This document shows positions 56,434 to 64,000 of a stretch of DNA of 64,000 nucleotides, piece by piece. The stretch covers positions 1,258,864-1,322,863 of the forward strand of contig CP059430.1 of the NCBI GenBank assembly GCA_013874835.1. Direction: 5' to 3'. The notes under the pieces are model-generated. The model had not been told where the DNA came from, ran no database searches, and saw nothing but the letters and a program-made list of their open reading frames with translations. Both the position numbers and the translations under genes were made by a program. The stretch's first letter is position 1. Each line of letters opens with the position of its first letter. The stretch comes from Carnobacteriaceae bacterium zg-84. Lineage in GTDB: Bacteria; Bacillota; Bacilli; Lactobacillales; Aerococcaceae.

Positions 56434-56874
56434 TTAAATAGAATCTAGAAAGTTAATATGATTTGCTTCAGATTCTTCACTCAACATACCTTCGATTTCA
56501 ATATTAGACGGTGCACATAAGAAAATATCACCACTTAATTTTTGAACATCTCCACCAATGGCGTAAGCAATCCCTGCCATATAATCAATAATACGTCTTG
56601 CTTGTGCTTCATCTACTCGACGTAAGTTTAAAAGTACTGCTTGTTTTTCTAATAATAAAGCAGCAATTGTTTCTACTTCTGAATAAACTCTAGGTTCAAC
56701 AATATTTATTTTAGCCATATCTTTTCCTTCGTATTTTTTTTGAACAAATTTCTTTTGCACAGCTGGTAATACTTCAGTCGCTGTTTCCACTTCGTAATTT
56801 TCGCCGTAATTATCGTAATCTAAATCATCATCGGCTACTTTAAACCATTTTGAAAAAGTATCTTTTATTCCCAT
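56434..56874 (-). CDS. sepF: Septum-forming protein SepF
   Basis: 146 residues. The N-terminal amphipathic helix (MGIKDTFSKWFKV) anchors to membrane, an acidic linker follows, and the C-terminal SepF domain (KINIVEPRVYSEVETIAALL; RRIIDYMAGIAYAIGG) forms rings that align FtsZ. The start ATG at 56874 follows GGTGGTGATATA; the frame runs 11 codons upstream. Follows ylmE. Confidence 0.94.
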   Translation of the reverse strand: MGIKDTFSKWFKVADDDLDYDNYGENYEVETATEVLPAVQKKFVQKKYEGKDMAKINIVEPRVYSEVETIAALLLEKQAVLLNLRRVDEAQARRIIDYMAGIAYAIGGDVQKLSGDIFLCAPSNIEIEGMLSEESEANHINFLDSI

Positions 56875-56887
56875 TATATCACCACCA

Positions 56888-57559
56888 TTAGTTTTTAAAA
56901 AATGCACTTCCTATTCTCAAGTGCGTTGCTCCCATTTCCACTGCTTCTTTATAATCATTACTCATACCCATACTTAAGAAAGAGCACGGAGCATACGGAA
57001 TACATCTGTTTTTTATGCTTAATTGTAATTCTTTTACTTGTTGAAACACTCTTTTGATAACAGCACAGTCGGCATCAAATGGTGCCATAACCATTAAACC
57101 AACAACGAGAATATGCTTTTTATCATGTAAATAATCTAAAATATTTTCTATCTCATCTAAATAAAACCCGTGTTTAGACGCTTCATGAAAAGCATTCACT
57201 TGCAGAAAACATTTGACACATTTAGTAGCTCTTTTGTCTATCTCATCTATTAGCGATTGTCTATCTAATGCATGAAAATAATCAATTTTATCAATAATAT
57301 CTTTTACTTTGCGTGTCTGCAATGTACCTATCAAATGCCATTCAATATCCTCTTGTGGAAATTCCTCTTGCCGTTTCAATATAGCATCTACTCTATTTTC
57401 AGCAAAAGAACGAAAACCTAGTGTATATAATTGGGAAATATCCTCAAATACTTGTTGCTTAGTAACAACAAGTATTTGAGGATTTTCTATATACCGACTT
57501 GTTCTTTTAGCTTGTTGAATGGTTTCACGAATACTTTCAACATTATCTAAAATAGTCAT
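56888..57559 (-). CDS. ylmE: PLP homeostasis protein YlmE (YggS family)
   Basis: 223 residues, alanine-racemase-like TIM barrel without the racemase C-domain. The PLP-binding Lys is in PQILVVTKQQ (near residue 34), and VGLMVMAPF and LSMGMSNDYKEAV(E)MGAT are family motifs. It buffers free pyridoxal phosphate. Its ATG overlaps the ftsZ stop (TAATG). Confidence 0.93.
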   Translation of the reverse strand: MTILDNVESIRETIQQAKRTSRYIENPQILVVTKQQVFEDISQLYTLGFRSFAENRVDAILKRQEEFPQEDIEWHLIGTLQTRKVKDIIDKIDYFHALDRQSLIDEIDKRATKCVKCFLQVNAFHEASKHGFYLDEIENILDYLHDKKHILVVGLMVMAPFDADCAVIKRVFQQVKELQLSIKNRCIPYAPCSFLSMGMSNDYKEAVEMGATHLRIGSAFFKN

Positions 57560-58821
57560 TATTTACGACGTTTTCTAAAGAATGGCGGTGTATCTAAACC
57601 ATCTTCACTTTCTACATCTGTTTCAACATAAGACACTTCTGGATATGACGTGTTTCTGTTGTCATCTAATACATCACGCATATTTGTTTCACGGCGAATA
57701 TCCCAATCACCAAACAAATTACGTTCTTCTGTTTTTGGTTTTGCTGCTTCAACAAATTTTGGTTTTTCTTGGAATGAATATCCTGATGTTCCACCAAACT
57801 CATTCACTAATGATGCTCCTGCTTGATAAGAAGAAGCACTTGTTCTTGGTGCTGATTTTCTATTACGTTCTGAATCAATACCTGTTGCAATAACTGTAAC
57901 AACAACATCATCACCTAAATTTTCATTGATAGATGTACCAAAGATAATATTGACATCTGTTGTTGAAGCATTCGCAACAATTTCACTAGCATCTTGTGCT
58001 TCAAATAATGTTAAATCACGTCCACCTGTAATATTTAGTAAGACATTTTCTGCTCCGTCGATAGATACTTCTAATAAAGGAGATGAAATAGCACGTTTTG
58101 TTGCTTCAACAATTCTATTTTCGCCACTTGCTACACCAATACCCATTAAAGCAGCGCCTTGATCTTTCATAACTGTTTGTACATCGGCAAAGTCTAAGTT
58201 AACATATCCTGGTGCTGTAATTAAATCAGAGATACCTTGTACCCCTTGACGTAATACATTATCTGCTTCACGAAATGCTTCTAACATAGGTGTTTTCTTA
58301 TCAACGATTTCTAATAATCTGTTATTTGAAATGACAACTAATGTATCTACATATTGTTTCATTTCTGCGATACCTTCAGCGGCACCTCTTGCTCTTTTTG
58401 GTCCTTCAAATGTGAATGGTCTTGTAACCACACCAACTGTTAAAGCACCTACTTCTTTAGCAATTCTTGCAACAACTGGAGCTGCACCTGTTCCTGTTCC
58501 GCCACCCATTCCAGCAGTAACAAAAATCATGTCTGCACCTTGTAATGCTGCCGTTAATTGTTCTTGACTTTCTTCAGCGGCTTTTTGACCAACATCTGGA
58601 ATAGAGCCTGCACCTAAACCTTTTGTTAATTTTGGCCCTAATTGAATTTTTGTTTCAGCACGAGATGCACTCAATGCTTGTACGTCTGTATTTGCAACAA
58701 TAAATTCAACGCCTTGAACGCCTTCTTCAATCATTCGGTTAACGGCATTTCCACCACCGCCACCAACACCAATTACTTTAATAATGGCTTTATTATTTAA
58801 TGTATCAAACTCAAAACTCAT
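57559..58821 (-). CDS. ftsZ: Cell division GTPase FtsZ
   Basis: 420 residues. GTP-binding T-loop [12 protein letters not shown] near residue 104, [10 protein letters not shown] near 20, tubulin-like core to ~320, a variable linker and the C-terminal peptide [11 protein letters not shown] that binds SepF/FtsA. It forms the Z-ring. ATG after GAGGTAAAAT. It follows ftsA by 46 bases. Confidence 0.98.
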   Translation of the reverse strand: MSFEFDTLNNKAIIKVIGVGGGGGNAVNRMIEEGVQGVEFIVANTDVQALSASRAETKIQLGPKLTKGLGAGSIPDVGQKAAEESQEQLTAALQGADMIFVTAGMGGGTGTGAAPVVARIAKEVGALTVGVVTRPFTFEGPKRARGAAEGIAEMKQYVDTLVVISNNRLLEIVDKKTPMLEAFREADNVLRQGVQGISDLITAPGYVNLDFADVQTVMKDQGAALMGIGVASGENRIVEATKRAISSPLLEVSIDGAENVLLNITGGRDLTLFEAQDASEIVANASTTDVNIIFGTSINENLGDDVVVTVIATGIDSERNRKSAPRTSASSYQAGASLVNEFGGTSGYSFQEKPKFVEAAKPKTEERNLFGDWDIRRETNMRDVLDDNRNTSYPEVSYVETDVESEDGLDTPPFFRKRRK

Positions 58822-58867
58822 ATTTTACCTCCTGATATGTCTGTTAGAATAACATCACTTGTTTTAA

Positions 58868-60238
58868 CTAGTCTTCACCTAATGCATCAAAAAATCCTTT
58901 GAATTTAGATCCTATATTGCTAAATATTCCTTCTTTTTTAGGTGTATTCTCGCTTTCTTTATCGACACGTTTTTCCTCAGATTCACGAACATCTTGTTGA
59001 ATAGTTTCCTTGAAAGTTTGTCCTAAATTTTTAGCTTTTTCTAGTGGTTTACTTTGTTGCGTTGATCCCACTTTTTGTGTGTTTACATCTGCTTGTGCAA
59101 AATGATGAATATCATCTAAATCAACTGTGTAATGCAATAAACCGACTGCTTGTGAAAAACTTGGATGTCTTAATCCCATTTGTTCTGGCATATAAAGTTT
59201 TACTGGAACACCGAAAATATCTTCAGCTAGTTCAACAACACCTGGTAACATAGATGCTCCACCAGTCAACACAATGCCTCCTGGTAAAGATAGAGCATCG
59301 ACACTATTTAATGCTCTTTTCACATTTTCAAATGTTTGTACTAATCTTGCTTCAATAATTTCAGATAAATATTGTTCTTCAATTCTAACAGGATCTTTAT
59401 GCCCTACAATTTCTACTGGAATATATCTATCTTGGGCTAATTCTGATGGAATAGCATAACCAAACTCACGCTTTAATAATTCCGCATTATCTAAAGTTGT
59501 ATTTAACACGGTAGAAATATCTCTTGTGACATATTCGCCACCTTCTTGGTCGATAAAGACGAATTTGACTTGATCTTCATGAATAGCAGAAACACTTGTT
59601 TGTCCACCACCCATATCAATTAAAACAGTTCCAAAACTTCTTTCTCCTGGTGTTAAAGCAACTTTACTTGTTGCCAATGGTTGTAAAACCAATTCAGAAA
59701 TATGTAAACCTGCTTTTTCCACACAGCGTCTAATATTATGTACGATTGTTTTTGGACCTGTCACTAAGTGAGCGTGTAATTCTAAACGTACGCCTATCAT
59801 ACCTCGTGGATCACGAATACCGTCAAATCCATCAACAATAAATTCTTGAGGTAAAATAGAAATAATTTCTCTTTCTGGTGGAACAGATCTTACTTTAGCT
59901 GCGGAAATAACATTGTCGACATCTTTATTTGTAATTTCTCTATTTTCACTAGAAACAGCAATCATTCCTTGACAGTGTTCAATACTGATTTGATTACTTG
60001 GTACACCAACAATAACATTTTTTATTGTCACATTTGCTCTTTGTTCTGCTTTTTTTACTGCTCGTTTAATCGCTTCAACTGTTGCGTCAATATCAACAAT
60101 AATGCCTCTACTCACACCGGTTGAACGTTCTACTCCGACGCCTATCACATTTAATTGCTGTCTTGCAAATTCGCATACAACAACTTTAATTGAACTCGTT
60201 CCTATGTCTAAACTAACATGAATAGACTTTTCTATCAT
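58868..60238 (-). CDS. ftsA: Cell division protein FtsA
   Basis: 456 residues, actin fold. ATP-binding motifs SLDIGTSSIKVVV near the N-terminus, LIDMGGGQTSV near 206 and LTGGASMLPG near 335. The extended C-terminus (~390-456) is charged and ends in a likely amphipathic helix that tethers the Z-ring to membrane. The IS element that separates it from divIB leaves 135 bases of native leader with a TGG-TAAAAT extended -10 at 60322-60330. Confidence 0.97.
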   Translation of the reverse strand: MIEKSIHVSLDIGTSSIKVVVCEFARQQLNVIGVGVERSTGVSRGIIVDIDATVEAIKRAVKKAEQRANVTIKNVIVGVPSNQISIEHCQGMIAVSSENREITNKDVDNVISAAKVRSVPPEREIISILPQEFIVDGFDGIRDPRGMIGVRLELHAHLVTGPKTIVHNIRRCVEKAGLHISELVLQPLATSKVALTPGERSFGTVLIDMGGGQTSVSAIHEDQVKFVFIDQEGGEYVTRDISTVLNTTLDNAELLKREFGYAIPSELAQDRYIPVEIVGHKDPVRIEEQYLSEIIEARLVQTFENVKRALNSVDALSLPGGIVLTGGASMLPGVVELAEDIFGVPVKLYMPEQMGLRHPSFSQAVGLLHYTVDLDDIHHFAQADVNTQKVGSTQQSKPLEKAKNLGQTFKETIQQDVRESEEKRVDKESENTPKKEGIFSNIGSKFKGFFDALGED

Positions 60239-60321
60239 ACAAGTTCCTCCTCTTTGGATTTTTCAGCTATTTATCTCTTAAATTCATTTAAAGATAGTTT
60301 TTGATAAACTATCACCCATAC

Positions 60322-60330
60322 ATTTTACCA
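60322..60330 (-). promoter_or_regulatory. Extended -10 promoter candidate for ftsA-ftsZ
   Basis: The minus strand reads TGG-TAAAAT, ~85 bases before the ftsA ATG and downstream of the IS insertion. No strong -35. It could keep ftsAZ expressed independently of the genes beyond the IS. Confidence 0.45.
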
Positions 60331-60386
60331 TAAAAACGTGAAAAACAGTAGTATTTTACACTAAATAAATGACTTTTATATACTTT

Positions 60387-61678
60387 GCCGAGTTGTAAAA
60401 TAAAGTGCAAAAGCAAAATAGTGTTATAAAAACAAAAAAAGACAGATAATTAACTTACTAAGATTCACCACAAAATTAGAAAGGTCATTATCATGTCTAA
60501 AACAAATTATAACACAAAAAAACAATATAAACAGCTATCATTGGTTGAACGTACAAAAATTGAAACGTTATTAAACGAAAAAAAGCCAATACGATATATC
60601 GCTGAACGACTCGGAAGAAATGTATCCACAATTTATAGAGAAATTAAACGAGGAAGCGTTAATCAAATTGTTAATCGAAATGGTATCCAACGTGACGAAT
60701 TAAAATATTACGCTGAAACAAGCCATTACATCTATAAAGCTAAGCAACAAAATAAATATCATCATGATTTAACTGAAAAATTTAGTCAACAATTTTTCAA
60801 AGACTTACAACAGGTAGTTACTGAAAAATATAGAACCCATAGTATTGATACCTTTGTACATTGGTATCGGCAAAAATCATCCTAATGAAAAAGTCCCTTG
60901 TACGAAAACGGTTTATACGTTTGTTCATCAAGGTATTATCCCTATCAAACCAATTGATTTACCCAAAATGGTAAGCATTAGAAAACGACCGAAAAAAGAG
61001 AACACCAAAACATACAAGAAAAATATGGGTACATCTATCGAAAATCGACCAGACGTAGCGAATAATCGTACAGAATTTGGACATTGGGAAATTGATTTAG
61101 TCTTATTTAAGAAGACAAAAAATGAAGCACTATTATTAACGTTAGTAGAACGACAAACACGTTATACAATTATACGTAAAATGAATGATAAAACAGCACA
61201 ATGTGTCTTACGGACATTAAAGAATATTTTTAAACAATATAGGAAATCAACCTTCAAGAGTATTACATCTGATAATGGGTCAGAATTCGCCTCGTTATCT
61301 GAATTAGAATCGACATATTTAAGCATTTACTATGCACACCCTTATTCATCTTATGAGCGTGGTACTAACGAAAATCATAACGGACAGATACGGGAGTTTT
61401 TACCTAAGGGTAAATCTATCAATACCGTTAAAAAGTCAACTATTCGTAAAATAGAATCCTGCTTAAATCAGAAAATACGGCGTAAATTAGGTTATCGTAC
61501 ACCTGCAGAGTTATTTTTATTGCGGGTAGATTAATAGTTTAATAAAAACAGGTTTCCCGTCAAGGCACACTTTGTTTTTCGCCTTGACTAGAAAACCTTT
61601 GTTTTTATTGTTTGGTTATTAACCCCGCAAAAGAGAAAGTAATTATCTGTTTTTTTGCACTTTACTTTACAATTGGAG
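60387..61678 (+). mobile_element. IS30-family insertion sequence, copy 2 (transposase frameshifted), between ftsA and divIB
   Basis: 1292 bp, one base longer than copy 1 owing to a five-A instead of four-A run at 60872-60876. Same imperfect terminal repeats. It is flanked by the 13-bp direct repeat TTTTATATACTTT (60374-60386 and 61679-61691). Oriented against the division genes. Its hairpin at ~61545-61612 would act as terminator facing divIB/ftsA transcription from either side. Confidence 0.95.
60493..61534 (+). pseudogene. IS30-family transposase, frameshifted
   Basis: The reading frame breaks at the A-run 60872-60876: the first part ends as ..HWYRQKSS at 60885, and the rest continues in another frame to 61534. 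Deleting one A restores 346 codons identical in sequence to the intact copy at 36210-37250. The HTH domain and first Asp are split from the rest of DDE. Either a recent slip mutation, a sequencing error, or, less likely, a slippery site for frameshifted translation. Confidence 0.9.
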
Positions 61679-61693
61679 TTTTATATACTTTAT

Positions 61694-62416
61694 TTATTCT
61701 TTATATGGTACAAAGTAAGCACCTACTGTTAAGTCAATAATACCTTTTTTTCCTTCTAAAATAGACTTCATCCCTTTATAATATTCTAATTTAGATGCGA
61801 AATTTGTATAATTTGCTTTTATTTGGTTCCCATCATTCATAAAAATAGTTAAGGCTAACTTATCACTTTCTTTATAATTGATGTCAGAAATACTATCTCG
61901 AATATCCGATGTTAATTTCGCTAATTCTTTAGCCATAATTTCTAAAGTTTGAATAGTACCTTCCCATTTCACGATTGGAACTGTTCCTAAATACTTTTTA
62001 CTCTCTTCTTTTAAAACGATACCGCTAGATAGAATAGTATAATAATCTTCATTTTGTTCAACGTAGGCAATCGTGTCATATTCGGTTACTTGAATTTGAA
62101 AGACATTTCCTGCCTCTAAACGAATGGCTACATCCGCCACTCTCGCTTGTTGTTTTTTTATGTTTTCTTTAATACTATTTTGTCTAAGCCATAAACTTAA
62201 AATCAAGTCGTTTGGCACCACATTTGCACTAGCTTCAATACTTTGTGCGTCTGTATCTTTACTTCCAATTACAGAAATAGTTGAAATACGTGAAAACGGG
62301 ACAACAAAATAAGCAAAAATGCATAATAAGATAAACAAAATAAATCCTATTCTTTTTTCATAGACTGTCATATCTCTATGTAAAAAGCGACGTTTTTTTC
62401 TCTTTTGTTTACTCAT
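61694..62416 (-). CDS. divIB: Cell division protein DivIB (FtsQ)
   Basis: 240 residues. A basic cytoplasmic start (KQKRKKRRFLHRDM), a single span (~26-46), a POTRA domain (ISTISVIGSKDTDAQSIEA) and a beta-rich FtsQ domain outside the cell. It stabilises the septal FtsL-DivIC complex. Its stop lies two bases from the duplicated IS target, so the element hit the gap just after it. Follows murG by 12 bases. Confidence 0.92.
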   Translation of the reverse strand: MSKQKRKKRRFLHRDMTVYEKRIGFILFILLCIFAYFVVPFSRISTISVIGSKDTDAQSIEASANVVPNDLILSLWLRQNSIKENIKKQQARVADVAIRLEAGNVFQIQVTEYDTIAYVEQNEDYYTILSSGIVLKEESKKYLGTVPIVKWEGTIQTLEIMAKELAKLTSDIRDSISDINYKESDKLALTIFMNDGNQIKANYTNFASKLEYYKGMKSILEGKKGIIDLTVGAYFVPYKE

Positions 62417-62428
62417 AAAGCCTCCAAT

Positions 62429-63526
62429 CTATGATTGAACACATTCCTTGATAATTGTTAATAAACGTTCTGAGGCATTTGTAATACCTAGTTCTTTAGC
62501 ATGGTGTGCCATTTTTTTTTGTTTCTCTTCATGTTGCATCACATCATTCACTAGTATAGCTAGTTTATTTTCTGCTAATTCTTTTTCCAAAACCATAAAT
62601 GCTGCACCTTTATCGACTAAAGTTTGTGCATTTTTTTCTTGATGATTATTCGTAACATAAGGACTTGGAATTAAAATACTGGCTACACCTAGAGCAGTTA
62701 ACTCTGCTAAAGTTGTTGCACCACTACGACAAACAACTAAGTCAACAGCACGGAGAATATCTGGCATATTATCAATATATGCTAAAACTTTAATATTATC
62801 CGGAATTGTTTCAAGACTATCTATAACAGATTGATAGTGAGCATTTCCTGTTACCAAGATAACTTGATAATCATTTGTTGTATAGTCGTTTATATACGAT
62901 ATAAAATGTTTGTTTAAATTCATAGCACCACGACTACCACCGAAAATTAAAACAGTTGATTTGTCTTTTTTTAAACCAATTTGTTCTAAAACATTTTGTT
63001 GATACTCCAAGGATACAAGTTCTTGTCCTCTTGGATTTCCTGTTAAGACAACTTTATTAGCATATTTTTGAAAATCGTGTTTAGCTGTATCAAAACATGT
63101 ACAAATTTTTGTGACATATCGACTTAAAAATTTATTCGTAATACCTGCAACACTATTTTGTTCATGAATAATACTTGGAATATGTAACTTGGCTGCTGCA
63201 TACAATACTGGGCCACAGACATAGCCACCTGTCCCAATAACAATATCTGGCTGAAAATCTGTTAATATCTTTTTAGCATGTGATGTACTTCTTAGCATAT
63301 ACCATGCTGTTTTTATGTTTTCTAGTGATAAAGAACGTTTAATACCTTGTATTTTAATCGACTGAAAAGGAATATTTTCTTTAGAAACAATCTCTCTTTC
63401 AAGTCCTCTTTCACTTCCAATATATAAAAACTCTGTTTCAGGATACTGTGTTAAAATATAATTTTTTAAAGCGAGTGCCGGATAAATATGACCACCTGTT
63501 CCGCCACCTGATAAAACTATCTTCAT
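62429..63526 (-). CDS. murG: UDP-GlcNAc lipid I glycosyltransferase MurG
   Basis: 365 residues, GT-B fold. N-terminal GGGTGGHIYPALAL, membrane-side HEQNSVAG, then the second-domain GGSRGAMNLN and donor-binding CRSGATTLAELTALG. It turns lipid I into lipid II at the inner membrane face, the last cytoplasmic step of wall precursor synthesis. Follows murD with a 12-base gap. Confidence 0.97.
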   Translation of the reverse strand: MKIVLSGGGTGGHIYPALALKNYILTQYPETEFLYIGSERGLEREIVSKENIPFQSIKIQGIKRSLSLENIKTAWYMLRSTSHAKKILTDFQPDIVIGTGGYVCGPVLYAAAKLHIPSIIHEQNSVAGITNKFLSRYVTKICTCFDTAKHDFQKYANKVVLTGNPRGQELVSLEYQQNVLEQIGLKKDKSTVLIFGGSRGAMNLNKHFISYINDYTTNDYQVILVTGNAHYQSVIDSLETIPDNIKVLAYIDNMPDILRAVDLVVCRSGATTLAELTALGVASILIPSPYVTNNHQEKNAQTLVDKGAAFMVLEKELAENKLAILVNDVMQHEEKQKKMAHHAKELGITNASERLLTIIKECVQS

Positions 63527-63538
63527 GCGTATTCTCCC

Positions 63539-64000
63539 TTATTGTTGATTTAATCGTGAAACACAATCTATAAAGACATCACCACGTACTTCAAAGCTTG
63601 GAAATTGATCCCAACTTGCACAAGCTGGAGAAAATAAGATAGTATCTCCTACTTGACTTAATGCATAAGATGTATTAACGGCTTGTTCTAAAGTATCCAC
63701 TAAAATAATTTTTTCAACTTTTTTATGTTCACCCGCTAATTTTAGTTTTTCTTTTGTTTCACCATATAATACGAGTGTTTTTACTTTTTCTAAAGAAGGC
63801 TCCAATGTTTCAAAGCCATTACCTCTATCTAATCCACCTGCAATTAAAATTACTTTATCATTAAAACCTTGTAATGCCATTTTAGTAGCTAAAATATTTG
63901 TTGCTTTTGAATCATTATAAAATTGACGCCCATTAACATTACCAATAAATTGAGTACGATGTTTTACACCATGAAATTGTTGAACCGCTTGTTGAATAAG
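63539..64000 (-). CDS. murD: UDP-N-acetylmuramoylalanine-D-glutamate ligase MurD, C-terminal part
   Basis: Last 153 codons; the 5' part lies beyond the right edge. FYNDSKATNILATKMAL near the edge is the MurD motif that holds the substrate Lys/Asp, and FSPACASWDQFPSFEVRG near the end is the family's C-terminal signature. It adds D-Glu to the wall precursor. Overlaps the spacing of murG in the usual murD-murG-divIB order. Confidence 0.95.
   Translation of the reverse strand, partial: LIQQAVQQFHGVKHRTQFIGNVNGRQFYNDSKATNILATKMALQGFNDKVILIAGGLDRGNGFETLEPSLEKVKTLVLYGETKEKLKLAGEHKKVEKIILVDTLEQAVNTSYALSQVGDTILFSPACASWDQFPSFEVRGDVFIDCVSRLNQQ

Noticed and set aside
60845-61534. Second transposase frame in IS copy 2 as a separate orfB
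   Set aside because: Copy 1 has one continuous gene over the same sequence; the split is due to one extra A.

Overview
The window is chromosomal DNA of a low-GC Gram-positive bacterium (Firmicutes), most likely of the Lactobacillales/Streptococcus/Gemella type. This rests on AT-rich sequence, AGGAGG-type ribosome sites, a full Gram-positive division cluster (murD, murG, divIB, ftsA, ftsZ, ylmE, sepF, ylmH, divIVA), a T-box ahead of ileS, an oppDFBCA operon, the small DUF4044 and DUF2929 proteins of lactic bacteria, and a ccdA-tlpA-msrAB-response regulator-kinase block arranged as in streptococci. The genus cannot be fixed from the sequence alone. Both ends cut genes: an SNF2-type helicase at the left and murD at the right.

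Layout. 1-6 kb: helicase start, an MgtC protein, then a minus-strand operon truB-ribF-hemW-nudix-PnuC-like. 5.9-6.4 kb: a gene-free stretch holding a strong plus-strand promoter and a ~180-nt segment whose ends pair, a candidate 6S-like RNA. 6.4-11.6 kb: sensor kinase/response regulator and an envelope methionine-sulfoxide repair operon (CcdA, a TlpA-type lipoprotein with a remarkable Met-rich linker, MsrAB). 12-17.7 kb: oligopeptide transporter. 17.9-23.4 kb: phospholipid precursors and RecG (asp23-fakA, recG-plsX-acpP). 23.6-34.7 kb: sodA, trhO, recU-pbp1A, rluB-scpB-scpA, punA-deoB-xerD, cvfB. 34.8-39.9 kb: comG operon for the competence pseudopilus. 40-51.7 kb: YitT protein, HAD phosphatase, a class B PBP, rqcH, ffh-ylxM, a fused amino-acid transporter, nth-dnaD. 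51.8-64 kb: ileS and the division and cell-wall cluster.

Two copies of one ~1.29-kb IS30-family element are present, each flanked by a 13-bp target duplication. One interrupts comGD; removing the element and one duplication restores an in-frame 146-codon gene. In the same operon comGB has a TGA stop where a Trp codon would be expected, so the pseudopilus operon is broken twice. The second copy lies between divIB and ftsA inside the essential division cluster and carries a one-base expansion of an A-run that splits its transposase.

Functional links. FakA makes acyl-phosphate, which PlsX and AcpP feed into membrane lipid synthesis. RecU with PBP1A, ScpA/B, XerD and the FtsZ/SepF/DivIVA set join chromosome segregation to septal wall growth. 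The CcdA-TlpA-MsrAB operon and SodA form an oxidative-stress defence. The best leads for new biology are the Met-rich lipoprotein, the candidate 6S-like RNA at 6.14-6.33 kb, a short promoter-hairpin-terminator unit at 28.6 kb with a decayed relative at 11.8 kb, and a 33-bp perfect palindrome at 49.97 kb.
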